Positions 36,262-44,943 are shown, counted from the stretch's first letter. The stretch is DNA of 64,000 bases from an uncultured Bacteroidota bacterium (GCA_903835005.1 CAILLK010000153.1:1-64000), one strand, 5' to 3'. Program-made: numbers and translations. Notes: generated from the sequence alone by a model not told the origin.

Positions 36262-37161
36262 TTATTGCAGAAACCCCGATTCAGTGCCCGATAAATCTTC
36301 CCGTTCCACACGCCCGCAACCGGCATAGCGCCTGCGCCAGTATTTGTCATCAAGGTTGCTGATGGTTACACCACGGGAGCGGGATGCATGAACAAAGTAA
36401 CCATTGGCAAGGTAAATGCCTACATGCGATATGCCCAGGTGGTGTACCCTGAAAAATACAAGGTCTCCTTCACTGGCTTCGCCATATTCTTTTATTATTT
36501 CGCAGTTTCTGTGTTGCTGCCTGGCTGTGCGCAATAGAGTAAGTCCATAAATGGACCCGTATAGTTTCTGAGAAAAACCGGAACAATCTATACCTGTATT
36601 GTCATTACCTCCCCATTTATACCTTACTCCATACCAGTTATCAATAAATTTATAGAGCCTGAAATTGTTCACCTCGTCAGGCGCCACACTGATCATTTCA
36701 GCATATTTGGTGATCAGCAGATCAGTCTCTTCATCAAAAAGCGCTCCTGATAAATCACTTGATGCTTTCCCTGCAACAACTGTAGTTGGGTTTTCTACAA
36801 CAAGGGCTGCTGCGCCCATAAGGCTTTGATTGCCGGCAACTGCATCTCTTGTTTCACTTGAATCGGTATCAGTGTTTATCAGTGTCGCAGAATCAGTTGA
36901 GATAACGGCAATTTTTACCAGGTCTGTTAATTGCCCGGCCCCGATTTGAACCGGCCCCGGAATAAAATTTTCTTTGGGTATAGCAAGTACTGGCAGAAAC
37001 ATATCCTGCACAGGCAAGGCTTTGCACCAGTCATAAATATAGGTAACCGGTGAACCAGTAAAGAATGCCTGTCCATAAGATGATTGCACGGCAAAACAGG
37101 CTACTAAACCAATCAGGAGAAAAGGGTATGAGGTGACGAATGAAAATACTTTTTTCCTCAT
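36262..37161 (-). CDS. NlpC/P60 (C40) cell-wall hydrolase
   Basis: A 299-residue exported protein with a signal peptide or N-terminal anchor (about residues 10-31, ends SSYGQA). A ~140-residue linker of unknown fold precedes the NlpC/P60 domain at ~165-290. The catalytic Cys is at 193 (NTGIDCSGFSQ), the His at 246 (GISHVGIYL) and the third polar residue at His258 (YFVHASRSRGV). It should cleave the D-Glu-to-diamino-acid bond of peptidoglycan stem peptides. It stands alone, with a 248-base AT-rich gap before tetR. Confidence 0.9.
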   Translation of the reverse strand: MRKKVFSFVTSYPFLLIGLVACFAVQSSYGQAFFTGSPVTYIYDWCKALPVQDMFLPVLAIPKENFIPGPVQIGAGQLTDLVKIAVISTDSATLINTDTDSSETRDAVAGNQSLMGAAALVVENPTTVVAGKASSDLSGALFDEETDLLITKYAEMISVAPDEVNNFRLYKFIDNWYGVRYKWGGNDNTGIDCSGFSQKLYGSIYGLTLLRTARQQHRNCEIIKEYGEASEGDLVFFRVHHLGISHVGIYLANGYFVHASRSRGVTISNLDDKYWRRRYAGCGRVEREDLSGTESGFLQ

Positions 37162-37369
37162 AAAAAAATAAATTGGGTCTTAAAGATAAAATTGATTTTG
37201 ATAAAATGAAACTCTATTTCAGAGAGAAATCAATTTATATTGATAACCAGCAACATTATTTTATATTTAAATGCAAATCAGAATATATAATATAAATATA
37301 CTCTGCAATTTTGTTAGCAACTTCCGGATTTTACAAATAGGGTAGGGCAGGAAGGACAAAACACAATAA

Positions 37370-37420
37370 ATGAAAAATAAAAATCCCGGAAAAAGGCTTA
37401 TAAATGGCCTTTTTCCGGGA
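37370..37420 (-). terminator. Intrinsic terminator after the T9SS gene
   Basis: A perfect 14 bp stem TCCCGGAAAAAGGC (37384-37397) / GCCTTTTTCCGGGA (37107+300, i.e. 37407-37420) with a 9-base loop. On the minus strand it is followed by a T-rich run (TTTTTATTTTTC). It lies 17 bases past the stop of the 37437 gene. Confidence 0.85.
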
Positions 37421-37436
37421 AATAAAACTATATAAA

Positions 37437-38744
37437 TTACATTTTCCTTACCGGTGTCCTTGATTTGATATTTCCCTGAGCATCAGTTACAATAAGGATA
37501 TAAGCGCCCGATGGCACATTACCATATCTGAAAGTGTTCATACCATCATGAGTAACTATCCAGTTCATATCTGCCGATCTGCCCAGCATATCATAGAGAC
37601 TTACTTTATCTGAAGATGTTAGTCCGGTAATATTTACTATGTCTCTTGAAGGGTTAGGAAATACGTTCACTGCCTCAATATTATTTATATTGCTGATGCC
37701 GAGAGTAATCGGGCTCAGCATATGCAGTTTGGATATAGCCGAATCCATTGCTGCCGGGCTAAATGCATAAAAATAAGTGAAGGAAGCTTTGTTGAGCGGA
37801 TGTTTGGTATAATAGGTTGATGTTGTTCGCCAGGTGCTATCAGCCGAACTGTCTACAGTTGACAGGTGCGGAATAAATGTAATCAACCCGATGGCTATAT
37901 CCACTGAGTCATGAAAAGATCCCTGAGCATACAAGGTATATGGATCAGAATAAGTTTGATTATACATAGTACTGATATCCCTTGTTGGAGGGTTAGGCCA
38001 GGATTGATAAACCAGCGCTGTAGAATTGGTATCGGTTGTACCCAAAGCCAGGAAAGACATGCCGGGATATACTGTTCCGGTTGCCGATACTACCGTCGTA
38101 TCAGTAGATTGATGTTCGATCTTATTATTTGTCGAATAGTTACTACTCCAGGTTTCATCATTATCGGGGTCAAGTGTCCGGAAATAATATACTGAGTCAA
38201 CCGGGGTAGTTGAAAAATTAGTAAGGGTAATATTAATGGTGAAATAAAGCTGTGTGGTGTCAAGCGTAGTTATTTGTGTCACCTGCAGGCTATCGTAATT
38301 ACCAACCCAGGTACCAGAAACTGTAGTGCCGGAAGTTGTATAACTTATTGTTGACCCTGTACCACTCATACCTCCTGCAAATGATGCGGTAGGATTAAAT
38401 GCCATTGCCCGTTTGCCTCCTTTCACCTGTATTTCCCAACCTTCAAACGGACTGCCGGGCTTGAAATAATCACCCATGTAGGGCGGTGTGCCTGTGGCCC
38501 AGCCATCCATAGCAGGGTCGGCAACAAAACCAATGCCATTGGGTATACTGCATCCCGAACAATGAGGATGATAACCAACGGGTGCGGAAGAATCAGATCC
38601 ATACCAGCCATTATCAGCGATACCCACTTCAACATATTTTCCTTTCAGAAAAATGTCTGAGCCAACCATCTGGCAATGCGCCTTTCCTGCCATGAGCAGA
38701 AAACCGGCAATAATAATTGTCTTAAATAAGTATACAGGTTTCAT
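37437..38744 (-). CDS. T9SS type A secreted protein
   Basis: A 435-residue secreted protein with a signal peptide (MKPVYLFKTIIIAGFLLMAGKAHCQ). The body is beta-rich with many Thr/Ser/Asp stretches (STTPVDSVYYFRTLDPDNDETWSSNY) and a Cys pair near residue 61 (HPHCSGCSIPNG). The last ~80 residues form the type A sorting domain: VNVFPNPSRDIVNITG, KVSLYDMLGR, GAYILIVTDAQGNIKSRTPVRK. The function of the body is unknown. It is followed by a strong terminator and is probably monocistronic. Confidence 0.9.
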   Translation of the reverse strand: MKPVYLFKTIIIAGFLLMAGKAHCQMVGSDIFLKGKYVEVGIADNGWYGSDSSAPVGYHPHCSGCSIPNGIGFVADPAMDGWATGTPPYMGDYFKPGSPFEGWEIQVKGGKRAMAFNPTASFAGGMSGTGSTISYTTSGTTVSGTWVGNYDSLQVTQITTLDTTQLYFTINITLTNFSTTPVDSVYYFRTLDPDNDETWSSNYSTNNKIEHQSTDTTVVSATGTVYPGMSFLALGTTDTNSTALVYQSWPNPPTRDISTMYNQTYSDPYTLYAQGSFHDSVDIAIGLITFIPHLSTVDSSADSTWRTTSTYYTKHPLNKASFTYFYAFSPAAMDSAISKLHMLSPITLGISNINNIEAVNVFPNPSRDIVNITGLTSSDKVSLYDMLGRSADMNWIVTHDGMNTFRYGNVPSGAYILIVTDAQGNIKSRTPVRKM

Positions 38745-38888
38745 ATAAAATTGTTTGCGACTAATGTATTGCTTTTATTTTATTTATTCGCCGCTAAGTC
38801 AGCAAAAAATTTCAGGAAATTCAGACCTATAAACCTCTGGTTAATAAAAAACATGCATATGCAAATTAACCCTTAAATGAAAGCTGAA

Positions 38889-39353
38889 TCAGGGTAGCAG
38901 AATGATGGGACTGGTAATTATATGGTTACTTACATGTCCCGCTCTGTCGGTAATATATACTTCATAGGTTACTGTATCTGCTATAGTGGTATGAATGCTG
39001 TCTGGCCTGGGTATCGGACCTGGAGTAGGATAAAAAGTACAAGTCCCTGTCAATCCTTTTTTAGGGTCTTCTACAGCAGGGTTTATGGCCGGAAAAACTG
39101 AACTGATGAAGGCTCCGGTATCTGCTCTGCGATCTCGGTACCATACCTGCGATGTAGAACTGTTGCCAATATCTCCGTCGCCGTCTGTCAAACTAAAAAC
39201 AATAAAACAACTGTCATTGATTTTTGGATACAGCGTATCAGGCGATACGCCCAGAAAAAAAATACTTGGTATCTTTGACAGCGTATTTTTCTGGCACGTG
39301 GTCAGAAAAAACAATGCTGATAAAAGCACTAAAGTATAGCGTATCATTTTCAT
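38889..39353 (-). CDS. Hypothetical lipoprotein
   Basis: The start is set at ATG 39353 (MKMIRYTLVLLSALFFLTTC), giving a signal peptide with lipobox Cys20; the ATG at 39449 would add 32 residues and overlap the LuxE-like gene. The 154-residue product has PDTLYPKINDSCFIVFSLTDGDGDIGN and TVTYEVYITDRAGHVSNHI, an Ig/cadherin-like pattern seen in Bacteroidota lipoproteins. It is divergent from the LuxE-like gene 20 bases away. Confidence 0.75.
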   Translation of the reverse strand: MKMIRYTLVLLSALFFLTTCQKNTLSKIPSIFFLGVSPDTLYPKINDSCFIVFSLTDGDGDIGNSSTSQVWYRDRRADTGAFISSVFPAINPAVEDPKKGLTGTCTFYPTPGPIPRPDSIHTTIADTVTYEVYITDRAGHVSNHIITSPIILLP

Positions 39354-39373
39354 AATATCAAAGTTACCAAAAA

Positions 39374-40396
39374 TTGTATCACAAACCATCGTTAATAAAT
39401 CCTGAAATTCTATTAAATACTTCTGGCAAAGATTTTGCATCTTTGGCACTTCAGGTTTTTCAGTATCAGTATAAGTTCAATGTGTTTTACCAGCAGTACT
39501 GTATGGCTTTAAAAATTAATCCGGCTAAAGTGTTGCATATATGCCAGGTTCCTTTTCTTCCGGTATCTTTTTTCAAGACCCACAAAATTATTACTGCACC
39601 TGGGGATGATAATCTGAACATGTCAGATAAAGATAATGCCGACCTTATTTTTAAGAGCAGCGGCACCACAGGCGAGACTCCATCCCGTCACTACATTCAT
39701 GATGCCCGTATTTATGAAAAAAGCCTGCTGAACGGATTTAACCAGTTTTACGGTGCTCCTGATCAATATGCAATCCTGGCACTTCTGCCTTCTTATCTTG
39801 AACGCAAAAATGCCTCGCTGGTGCATATGGCAAAAACATTAATGGAGCAAAGCGGCCACCCTGATAATGGGTTTTATATCAATGAATGGGAGCAATTGAA
39901 CCATACATTAGGCAGACTCAAGCAGAAAGGTCAGAAGACTTTATTGCTGGGTGTAACCTTTGCCCTGCTCGATTTTGCAGCAGCTTATCCAATGAAACTA
40001 AAGCACACAATAGTAATGGAAACCGGAGGCATGAAGGGCCGGCGTGAAGAACTTACCAGGAGCGAGGTACATAATATACTGAAACAGCAATTTGATCTGG
40101 AGCATATCCATTCAGAATATGGCATGACCGAGCTGCTATCTCAGGCTTATGCAAGAGCTGAAGGGATATTCGGTAGTACAAATACCATGAAAGTACTCGT
40201 TCGCGATATCAATGACCCGCTCGATGTGAATGAATCAGGAACCGGCTGTATCAATATTATAGACCTGGCCAATATCCATTCCTGCTCATTCATTGCAACT
40301 GATGATATTGGTACTATTGCACCTGATGGCACATTCGAAGTTCTGGGCCGCATGGATCACAGTGCCCTGCGCGGCTGTAGCCTGATGGCAATGTAA
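39374..40396 (+). CDS. LuxE-like acyl-protein synthetase/acyltransferase
   Basis: A 340-residue enzyme of the LuxE family. The P-loop-like motif SSGTTGETPSRHYI is at about residues 94-107. FNQFYGAPDQYAILALLPSYLERKNASL, HTIVMETGGMKGRREELTRSE and SEYGMTELLSQAYA are family blocks. LuxE activates fatty acids as acyl-AMP and passes the acyl group to a Cys for reduction. The start is a TTG (39374), because the conserved N-terminus begins right after it and no in-frame ATG is suitable. The substrate is unknown. It is followed by a 177-base gap to tRNA-Glu. Confidence 0.85.
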   Translation: MYHKPSLINPEILLNTSGKDFASLALQVFQYQYKFNVFYQQYCMALKINPAKVLHICQVPFLPVSFFKTHKIITAPGDDNLNMSDKDNADLIFKSSGTTGETPSRHYIHDARIYEKSLLNGFNQFYGAPDQYAILALLPSYLERKNASLVHMAKTLMEQSGHPDNGFYINEWEQLNHTLGRLKQKGQKTLLLGVTFALLDFAAAYPMKLKHTIVMETGGMKGRREELTRSEVHNILKQQFDLEHIHSEYGMTELLSQAYARAEGIFGSTNTMKVLVRDINDPLDVNESGTGCINIIDLANIHSCSFIATDDIGTIAPDGTFEVLGRMDHSALRGCSLMAM

Positions 40397-40573
40397 GGCC
40401 GAAACATTAAGCTGTTTCCGGAAGGCTTACAGTATAAATGCAGGCCTTCAAAAAATAAATAGCTCCGGGACGCAATAAAATTTTGAGGGTAACAAAACAT
40501 TCCCTACATTTGCACTCCCAAAACGAAAGATATCTGAAGTTTTGGTTTCAAAATTACCCCAAATGACCATTAC

Positions 40574-40645
40574 GGCGTGTTGGTCAATCGGTTAAGACGC
40601 CTCCCTTTCACGGAGGAATGACGGGTTCGACTCCCGTACATGCTA
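40574..40645 (+). tRNA. tRNA-Glu (anticodon TTC)
   Basis: The cloverleaf is visible. Acceptor GGCGTGT (40574-40580) pairs with ACATGCT (40638-40644), including G-T pairs. D-loop TCAATCGGTTAAGA. Anticodon stem CCTCC/GGAGG with loop CTTTCAC, so anticodon TTC. T-arm ACGGGTTCGACTCCCGT. Discriminator A at 40645; CCA is not encoded. Confidence 0.95.
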
Positions 40646-40647
40646 CA

Positions 40648-40677
40648 AAAAGACATCCTTTTCGGGTGTCTTTTTTT
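40648..40677 (+). terminator. Intrinsic terminator after tRNA-Glu
   Basis: Stem AAAGACATCC / GGGTGTCTTT (one T-G pair) with loop TTTTC, followed by a T7 run and C. It begins two bases after the tRNA. Confidence 0.85.
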
Positions 40678-40743
40678 CATTTTGACAACAATGGAGGAGA
40701 GGGGTTCGAGGATCAAGTTGAAAAGTTGGGGGGAAGAAAAATA

Positions 40744-41181
40744 TCAGGGTTGTGGTGCAGTAAAGGTACCGGTAATATGCCCATGCACATTATCAGTGAA
40801 GTCAAAGTTGCCGGAAATAGTAGTTGCTGTCATTCCGGTCATGGATATCGCACCGCTTATTGAAAGTTCAGTCAGTCTGCTGGTTGAGTAATAGGCTGTA
40901 GAATAGTTTGGGTTAATGCCTATACCGGTATTGCGTATCGCGAAGGTTAGGTTACCTGGTTCATAGTTATTTATAAGCAGCACTATACTCTCTCTTGTAG
41001 CAGTCCTGTTGCCCATTATCTGAATGGTGCCATTTTGGTTGCTGGTAGTAATGCCAGTTATTGTCCAGGTGCTGTCGCCGCATATGTTAGCAGTCATGGT
41101 TGTATAAGGAGGATTAGCCTTCTTCTTGCAGGAGGAAAAAGTAACCAAACATAGAATGAGTAAAGCAAAATTTATTTTCAA
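40744..41181 (-). CDS. Hypothetical lipoprotein
   Basis: A 145-residue lipoprotein (LILCLVTFSSCKKKANPPY; lipid Cys near residue 19). The mature part looks like a beta-sandwich: GDSTWTITGITTSNQNGTIQI, RESIVLLINNYEPGNLTF, ISGNFDFTDNVHGHITGTF. This pattern is common in small Bacteroidota lipoproteins whose function is unknown. It lies between tRNA-Glu and the AsmA-like fragment, with a 154-base gap upstream. Confidence 0.8.
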   Translation of the reverse strand: MKINFALLILCLVTFSSCKKKANPPYTTMTANICGDSTWTITGITTSNQNGTIQIMGNRTATRESIVLLINNYEPGNLTFAIRNTGIGINPNYSTAYYSTSRLTELSISGAISMTGMTATTISGNFDFTDNVHGHITGTFTAPQP

Positions 41182-41335
41182 TTGCCCGATTTTTGAAGGT
41201 AAAAATATAACAAATTTCCAGCATTATCAGGTTGTTTTGCTGCGTTTAAAACTTAATAATAAATAACTATTTAAATTTCGTTTTATGATTTTTACTTCTT
41301 CGGGGAAATAATCTTGCCTTCAGTTTATTTGCACA

Positions 41336-41623
41336 TTAGCGAAACAATTTACCGTTTAAGGCAATCGATGCTAATTCAAGTTCAGGCCATAGCTTAAGAT
41401 CAGTGATGGTGATAGGCCGCTTAAAAATATTGATACGTATATCGGCAAATGAATGATGATAAACACTGTCACTACCATTAGCCACCATTTCTGGCAGTCG
41501 GTGCAATAAAGCAGGTTTGTAATGATAAGATAACCATACCAAATAACCACCGGCAACTGCTATTATTGTCCATACCGCAGTGTGTATGATCCGCAATACG
41601 TTGTGCTTCCTGCTTCCGGCCAT
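41336..41623 (-). CDS. Short AsmA/DUF748-like N-terminal fragment
   Basis: A 95-residue ORF with one membrane segment (HTAVWTIIAVAGGYLVWLSY, about residues 14-33). It is followed by SDSVYHHSFADIRINIFKRP and ITITDLKLWPELELASIA, which resembles the start of AsmA/DUF748-type proteins that are normally many hundreds of residues long. The frame ends at 41336 and no continuation in this frame was seen. It is either a truncated remnant or a small membrane protein. It follows the ACP-LnmK-like gene by 72 bases on the same strand. Confidence 0.5.
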   Translation of the reverse strand: MAGSRKHNVLRIIHTAVWTIIAVAGGYLVWLSYHYKPALLHRLPEMVANGSDSVYHHSFADIRINIFKRPITITDLKLWPELELASIALNGKLFR

Positions 41624-41695
41624 GTATCAGCAAAAAACAATAACCATGCCATAAAATTCCTTTTATACCAATAACCTGTAATGGCAATGTTTATA

Positions 41696-42826
41696 CTAAG
41701 ATTTTTGCTTCATGGTAAATACCCGCGCCATTAGCTTATTATCACTTTCCCGGTATAAGGATGTAGCATATTTTACCCGGTCACCTTCCAGATGCTCCAG
41801 CGTATTAAGTTCCACCCTTATTGCCTCATCACTGTTGCAGTTGGCAAAATAAAAGATATCGCGGTGGGTGGTATGGTAGCTGGCATCATAATTCTTAATG
41901 CCGAGGTTCTTTTTCATAAATGCAGTAGTGCATTCATCGGCAATGATAGGGTATGCGGCAAAGTAAAGCAGCCCTACACCATTTATTTCATAATGCGGGT
42001 TTACCGTATGCACTATAGTTGCCAGCAAATCATCACATATCTGGAATTTATACCCGTTCGATTCCACTTCAGTAAGCATATTCTTTTTCAGCATTCTGTG
42101 CTGGTTATAGAAGTCCGGCGTATTCTTCAGCATTTCTATATGATTGACCCTTTGGTTCATTGAGGCGCATTTGGCTATCTGCTTATTATCACCAGTTTTC
42201 CTGGCCGAGAAGCTGGTCATCATATTGGCTTTCAGTTGCTTGTCGCCACTCTTACCCTTTATGGCGCTCAGGTAGGAGAAATCGCCAAAACGTTTTATCT
42301 CTCCCTTTAAATGCAGCATATCATTTTCAATAAACTGGTCCAGCGGACTAACCGAATAATTAACCCTTATAAACGCAGCATACAACCGGTTGCCTTGCGC
42401 ATCATTAAACTCTGATGATTTCTGCTCCAGGCCCCTGCTCAGTAATTCCCAGTGTATATCCCCCATTTCCTTCAGCAGCCAGTTTTCCGACAGTCCTGAA
42501 TTTGCCATCTGGGGCAGGCTTATTCCGTGATTTCGGTAAAGCACATCTGCTTTCTCAAGGCAGTAGACCAGTTGCTCATCCAAGCTCCTTGCTGCCATAA
42601 ACGCTATGGACTCACTAATAGTGCCAAACCTGTACCAGTCGTCATCAGCAATTTCAAAACCAAAATGCCGCTCCAGGCTATCCCTGATAATCACCGTATC
42701 CAGGCTGTGTATCCCCGATTCCCTGAGCGGGGTATCCATATCATCCCGGCTAAATCCAGGAACCGCTTCCCTCAGAAGGGCAATATATTTTTCCATTACA
42801 TTGCTGGTATTAATTGTCTGGTTCAT
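41696..42826 (-). CDS. Acyl carrier protein fused to LnmK/Pnap_2097-like domain
   Basis: A 376-residue protein with two parts. Residues ~10-80 look like an acyl carrier domain: MEKYIALLREAVPG, then ESGIHSLDTVIIRDSLERHFG with Ser41 as the likely phosphopantetheine site (His in place of the usual Asp before Ser). Residues ~95-370 (MGDIHWELLSRGLEQKSSEF, NYSVSPLDQFIENDMLHLKGE, KRFGDFSYLSAIKG ... GLLYFAAYPIIADECTTAF) resemble the Pnap_2097/LnmK hot-dog family. LnmK is an acyltransferase/decarboxylase that loads propionyl-ACP from methylmalonyl-CoA; the assignment here is by eye. It lies downstream of a thioester reductase gene on the same strand, 121 bases away. Confidence 0.65.
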   Translation of the reverse strand: MNQTINTSNVMEKYIALLREAVPGFSRDDMDTPLRESGIHSLDTVIIRDSLERHFGFEIADDDWYRFGTISESIAFMAARSLDEQLVYCLEKADVLYRNHGISLPQMANSGLSENWLLKEMGDIHWELLSRGLEQKSSEFNDAQGNRLYAAFIRVNYSVSPLDQFIENDMLHLKGEIKRFGDFSYLSAIKGKSGDKQLKANMMTSFSARKTGDNKQIAKCASMNQRVNHIEMLKNTPDFYNQHRMLKKNMLTEVESNGYKFQICDDLLATIVHTVNPHYEINGVGLLYFAAYPIIADECTTAFMKKNLGIKNYDASYHTTHRDIFYFANCNSDEAIRVELNTLEHLEGDRVKYATSLYRESDNKLMARVFTMKQKS

Positions 42827-42922
42827 GAGTTATATTTTGAATTATTTATGCTTTGAATAAATTTATTATTAAATAATTGATAGCATTGCGTTCTTAAAAT
42901 TATCGATTTCTATCAGTCGTTT

Positions 42923-42946
42923 ACTTTGCGCCTTTGCGTGAAAACC
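42923..42946. repeat. Copy of the TTTGCG..CTTTGCGTGAAAA dispersed repeat
   Basis: ACTTTGCGCCTTTGCGTGAAAACC lies directly at the end of the thioester reductase gene. Similar motifs occur at 62-138, 55066-55160 and 55789-55816. Confidence 0.6.
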
Positions 42947-42947
42947 C

Positions 42948-44096
42948 TTAGGCCAGCAGGTTATTAAACCCCCTTTCCACTGCATAGTTGCATAGTTCAC
43001 TAAAGTGCGTATCCACATCCGGCTCGCCTATATCATGCATCAGTTCATTCAGCACGCTGATGTTGAACCGCGTTTCCTCAGTTTCAGGCGTATTCAGGTA
43101 GTTGTTGAGTTGCGCACCCACTGTCCGGTAATAAAGTTTCTCCACTGCAGTTTGGGTTTCAGGCAGGGTATCCATAAATTCATAATTCTTCCAGCCTACC
43201 AGCCGCAGCATTTCAGGCACAGTATAAATATTCGGCACACTTCTTTCGCTTACTATATTCAGTTCCTTAATATCAGTTTTGCAGGCCCTTACTATTGCCT
43301 TGGCAGCATAGTCCACAGGTATCAGGTTCAGGCCCGATGTCAGGTTCATTACTATTCTTATGTGCTGATCGCCATAAGCCTGCTTGGCCCTGAAAAAAAA
43401 TGCGCCAAAGAGATAAAATACCAGGAACTTCGGTATCACATGGTGCGGATAGTCCACAAGTCGGCCACATATAATGCTGGGCCTGAATATCTGGTGCGGC
43501 AGGTCGTAAGCTGCACATATTTCGGCCACTTCCTGTTCGGTCTGCACCTTGTATTTTTCATAGTAGTTGCGGTAATCATCCTCACGGCGGATGGTGTTGT
43601 TTTCCAGGATCTGCCCGGTTTTGCTGCTCAGCGAAAAAGCGGTGCTTACATAGCTCACTTTATTCAGGTGCGCATGGAGGCTGTGTATGAGGTTCAGCGT
43701 GCCGAGGTAGTTATTGTGTTTGATTTCCTCAAATGCATAAGCATTGGTGCCCAGGTTCACCGAAGCAGCACAATGAATAAGGTGAAACAGCTCACCTCCC
43801 AGGTGCCTTGTTATCTCATACTCATCTATATATTTTAGATCAAAATCTATAAGCGTGATATTGTTGTGCCTGATTCGTGCCGTATCAATATTTTTCAGAT
43901 AATCAGGTATTACATTTTTTCCAAACAACTCGGCGAAACGCTGCGAATAAGTAGCCGTTTTGCTGCTGCGCAGCAGCAAAACAATCCTGCCCTCATAGTT
44001 GTTGTTATGAATATCCATCATCAGTTCGTAAAGGATGTGAGAGCCCAGGATGCCGGTTGAACCGGTAAGAATGTAATTGTGGTTTGTGTTTTTCAT
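42948..44096 (-). CDS. Thioester reductase-like SDR (fatty acyl/male-sterility type)
   Basis: A 382-residue NAD(P)-dependent reductase of the extended SDR family. Cofactor motif GSTGILG is at 12-18. Catalytic Ser/Thr lies in STAF at 151-154 and the Tyr-x3-Lys in YEKYK at 179-183. RPSIICGRLVDYPHHVIPKF and GLNLIPVDYAAKAIVRAC are family blocks. Such proteins release acyl chains from carrier proteins as aldehydes or alcohols. Together with the ACP-LnmK-like gene downstream it suggests a small acyl-processing unit. A 121-base gap holds a copy of the dispersed repeat. Confidence 0.85.
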   Translation of the reverse strand: MKNTNHNYILTGSTGILGSHILYELMMDIHNNNYEGRIVLLLRSSKTATYSQRFAELFGKNVIPDYLKNIDTARIRHNNITLIDFDLKYIDEYEITRHLGGELFHLIHCAASVNLGTNAYAFEEIKHNNYLGTLNLIHSLHAHLNKVSYVSTAFSLSSKTGQILENNTIRREDDYRNYYEKYKVQTEQEVAEICAAYDLPHQIFRPSIICGRLVDYPHHVIPKFLVFYLFGAFFFRAKQAYGDQHIRIVMNLTSGLNLIPVDYAAKAIVRACKTDIKELNIVSERSVPNIYTVPEMLRLVGWKNYEFMDTLPETQTAVEKLYYRTVGAQLNNYLNTPETEETRFNISVLNELMHDIGEPDVDTHFSELCNYAVERGFNNLLA

Positions 44097-44217
44097 ATGT
44101 TTGTTTTTATTTGATTGATGAATTAATTATTACTGAATGATTATTTTGCCTCATTGATTTTGTACTGTTACTTATCTTTCTCCTTAATTGAGCCTCTGTG
44201 CCTCTACATGAGACTCC

Positions 44218-44376
44218 TTACTTAATTTGAGAAATTTGATTTTCAATCTGAATTTCTTTATACCCGTACCAAATCCATAATGAAATAGCTAATGCGATAC
44301 CGCATACAATGGCAGAAAGTATCAGCAGATCATATCCGCTTAAAAATCTGGTCGAAAATTTTGATTGCTTGCTCAT
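44218..44376 (-). CDS. Small membrane protein, unknown
   Basis: A 52-residue ORF from ATG 44376 (MSKQSKFSTRFLSGYDLLIL) with one membrane segment (LLILSAIVCGIALAISLWIWYGY) and a charged tail (KEIQIENQISQIK). An upstream ATG at 44412 gives a less likely extension. It may be a real small protein. A second copy of the weak Ctg-type repeat (AGCCTCTGTGCCTCTAC) lies just after its stop at ~44190. Confidence 0.5.
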   Translation of the reverse strand: MSKQSKFSTRFLSGYDLLILSAIVCGIALAISLWIWYGYKEIQIENQISQIK

Positions 44377-44412
44377 GGCCCAAAAGTAGTATGGCTGCCA
44401 AGGGGTATCCAA

Positions 44413-44752
44413 ATTTTTGGCGTCACACTTCTATTTCTCACCCGTAACAGTTGCATTTCGGGGCGTAACAAAACCATTTCATATTTGTAAATGAAATAGA
44501 TACGCAATAAAATAAATAATAATAATATAAATTAATTGGAGTAAGATGGGAATGGATATCTTAAATATTTGATGGGAAAGTGGTGTTGTAATTGCTATTA
44601 CATATTTATGAAAATTATGTGATAAATTCGTGATGGTTATTAGTAATAAATATGAACATTAAAAAAAAGTATTTCCCGGCCTTTACCTTAAGTAACTCTA
44701 ATTGAAAAAACGAATCAAGGAAAACAAAAAACGAGCAATATATAAATCTTGT
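44413..44752. other. AT-rich intergenic region
   Basis: 340 bases, strongly AT-rich. No ORF, repeat or hairpin worth naming was seen apart from the HicB promoter at its right end. Confidence 0.5.
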
Positions 44753-44760
44753 TATCTTTG
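44753..44760 (+). promoter_or_regulatory. -7 element TATCTTTG of hicB
   Basis: Exact TAnnTTTG match, 18 bases before ATG 44779. Its position rules out the upstream TTG/ATG starts (44749) that would precede transcription. Confidence 0.55.
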
Positions 44761-44778
44761 AGCTATAAAACGTTTTTT

Positions 44779-44943
44779 ATGAAAAAGAGTACATTAGAAA
44801 GCGTAGTGTGGAAAGAGGATAGGTATTATGTAGCTCAATGCCTTAATGTAGATATTTCACGCTTCGGTGAAACCCGGGAAGATGCACTGAAGCAGTTGGA
44901 TGAAGCATTGTCGCTATATCTTGAAGATGATGCCCATGATTGA
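44779..44943 (+). CDS. HicB-like antitoxin, orphan
   Basis: A 54-residue protein (MKKSTLESVVWKEDRYYVAQC, then LNVDISRFGETREDALKQLDEALSLYLEDD). It has the HicB partially degraded RNase-H-like fold: W.ED..YVA.C....I...GET.EEAL..L.EAL.LYLE. HicB normally pairs with a HicA toxin. The ~220 bases downstream hold no HicA-like ORF, so this is an orphan copy, or a single-domain protein of the same family used elsewhere. Confidence 0.82.
   Translation: MKKSTLESVVWKEDRYYVAQCLNVDISRFGETREDALKQLDEALSLYLEDDAHD

Noticed and set aside
43005-43838. Plus-strand ORF of 277 codons opposite the thioester reductase
   Set aside because: Antisense shadow; the minus-strand reading has the full SDR motif set.
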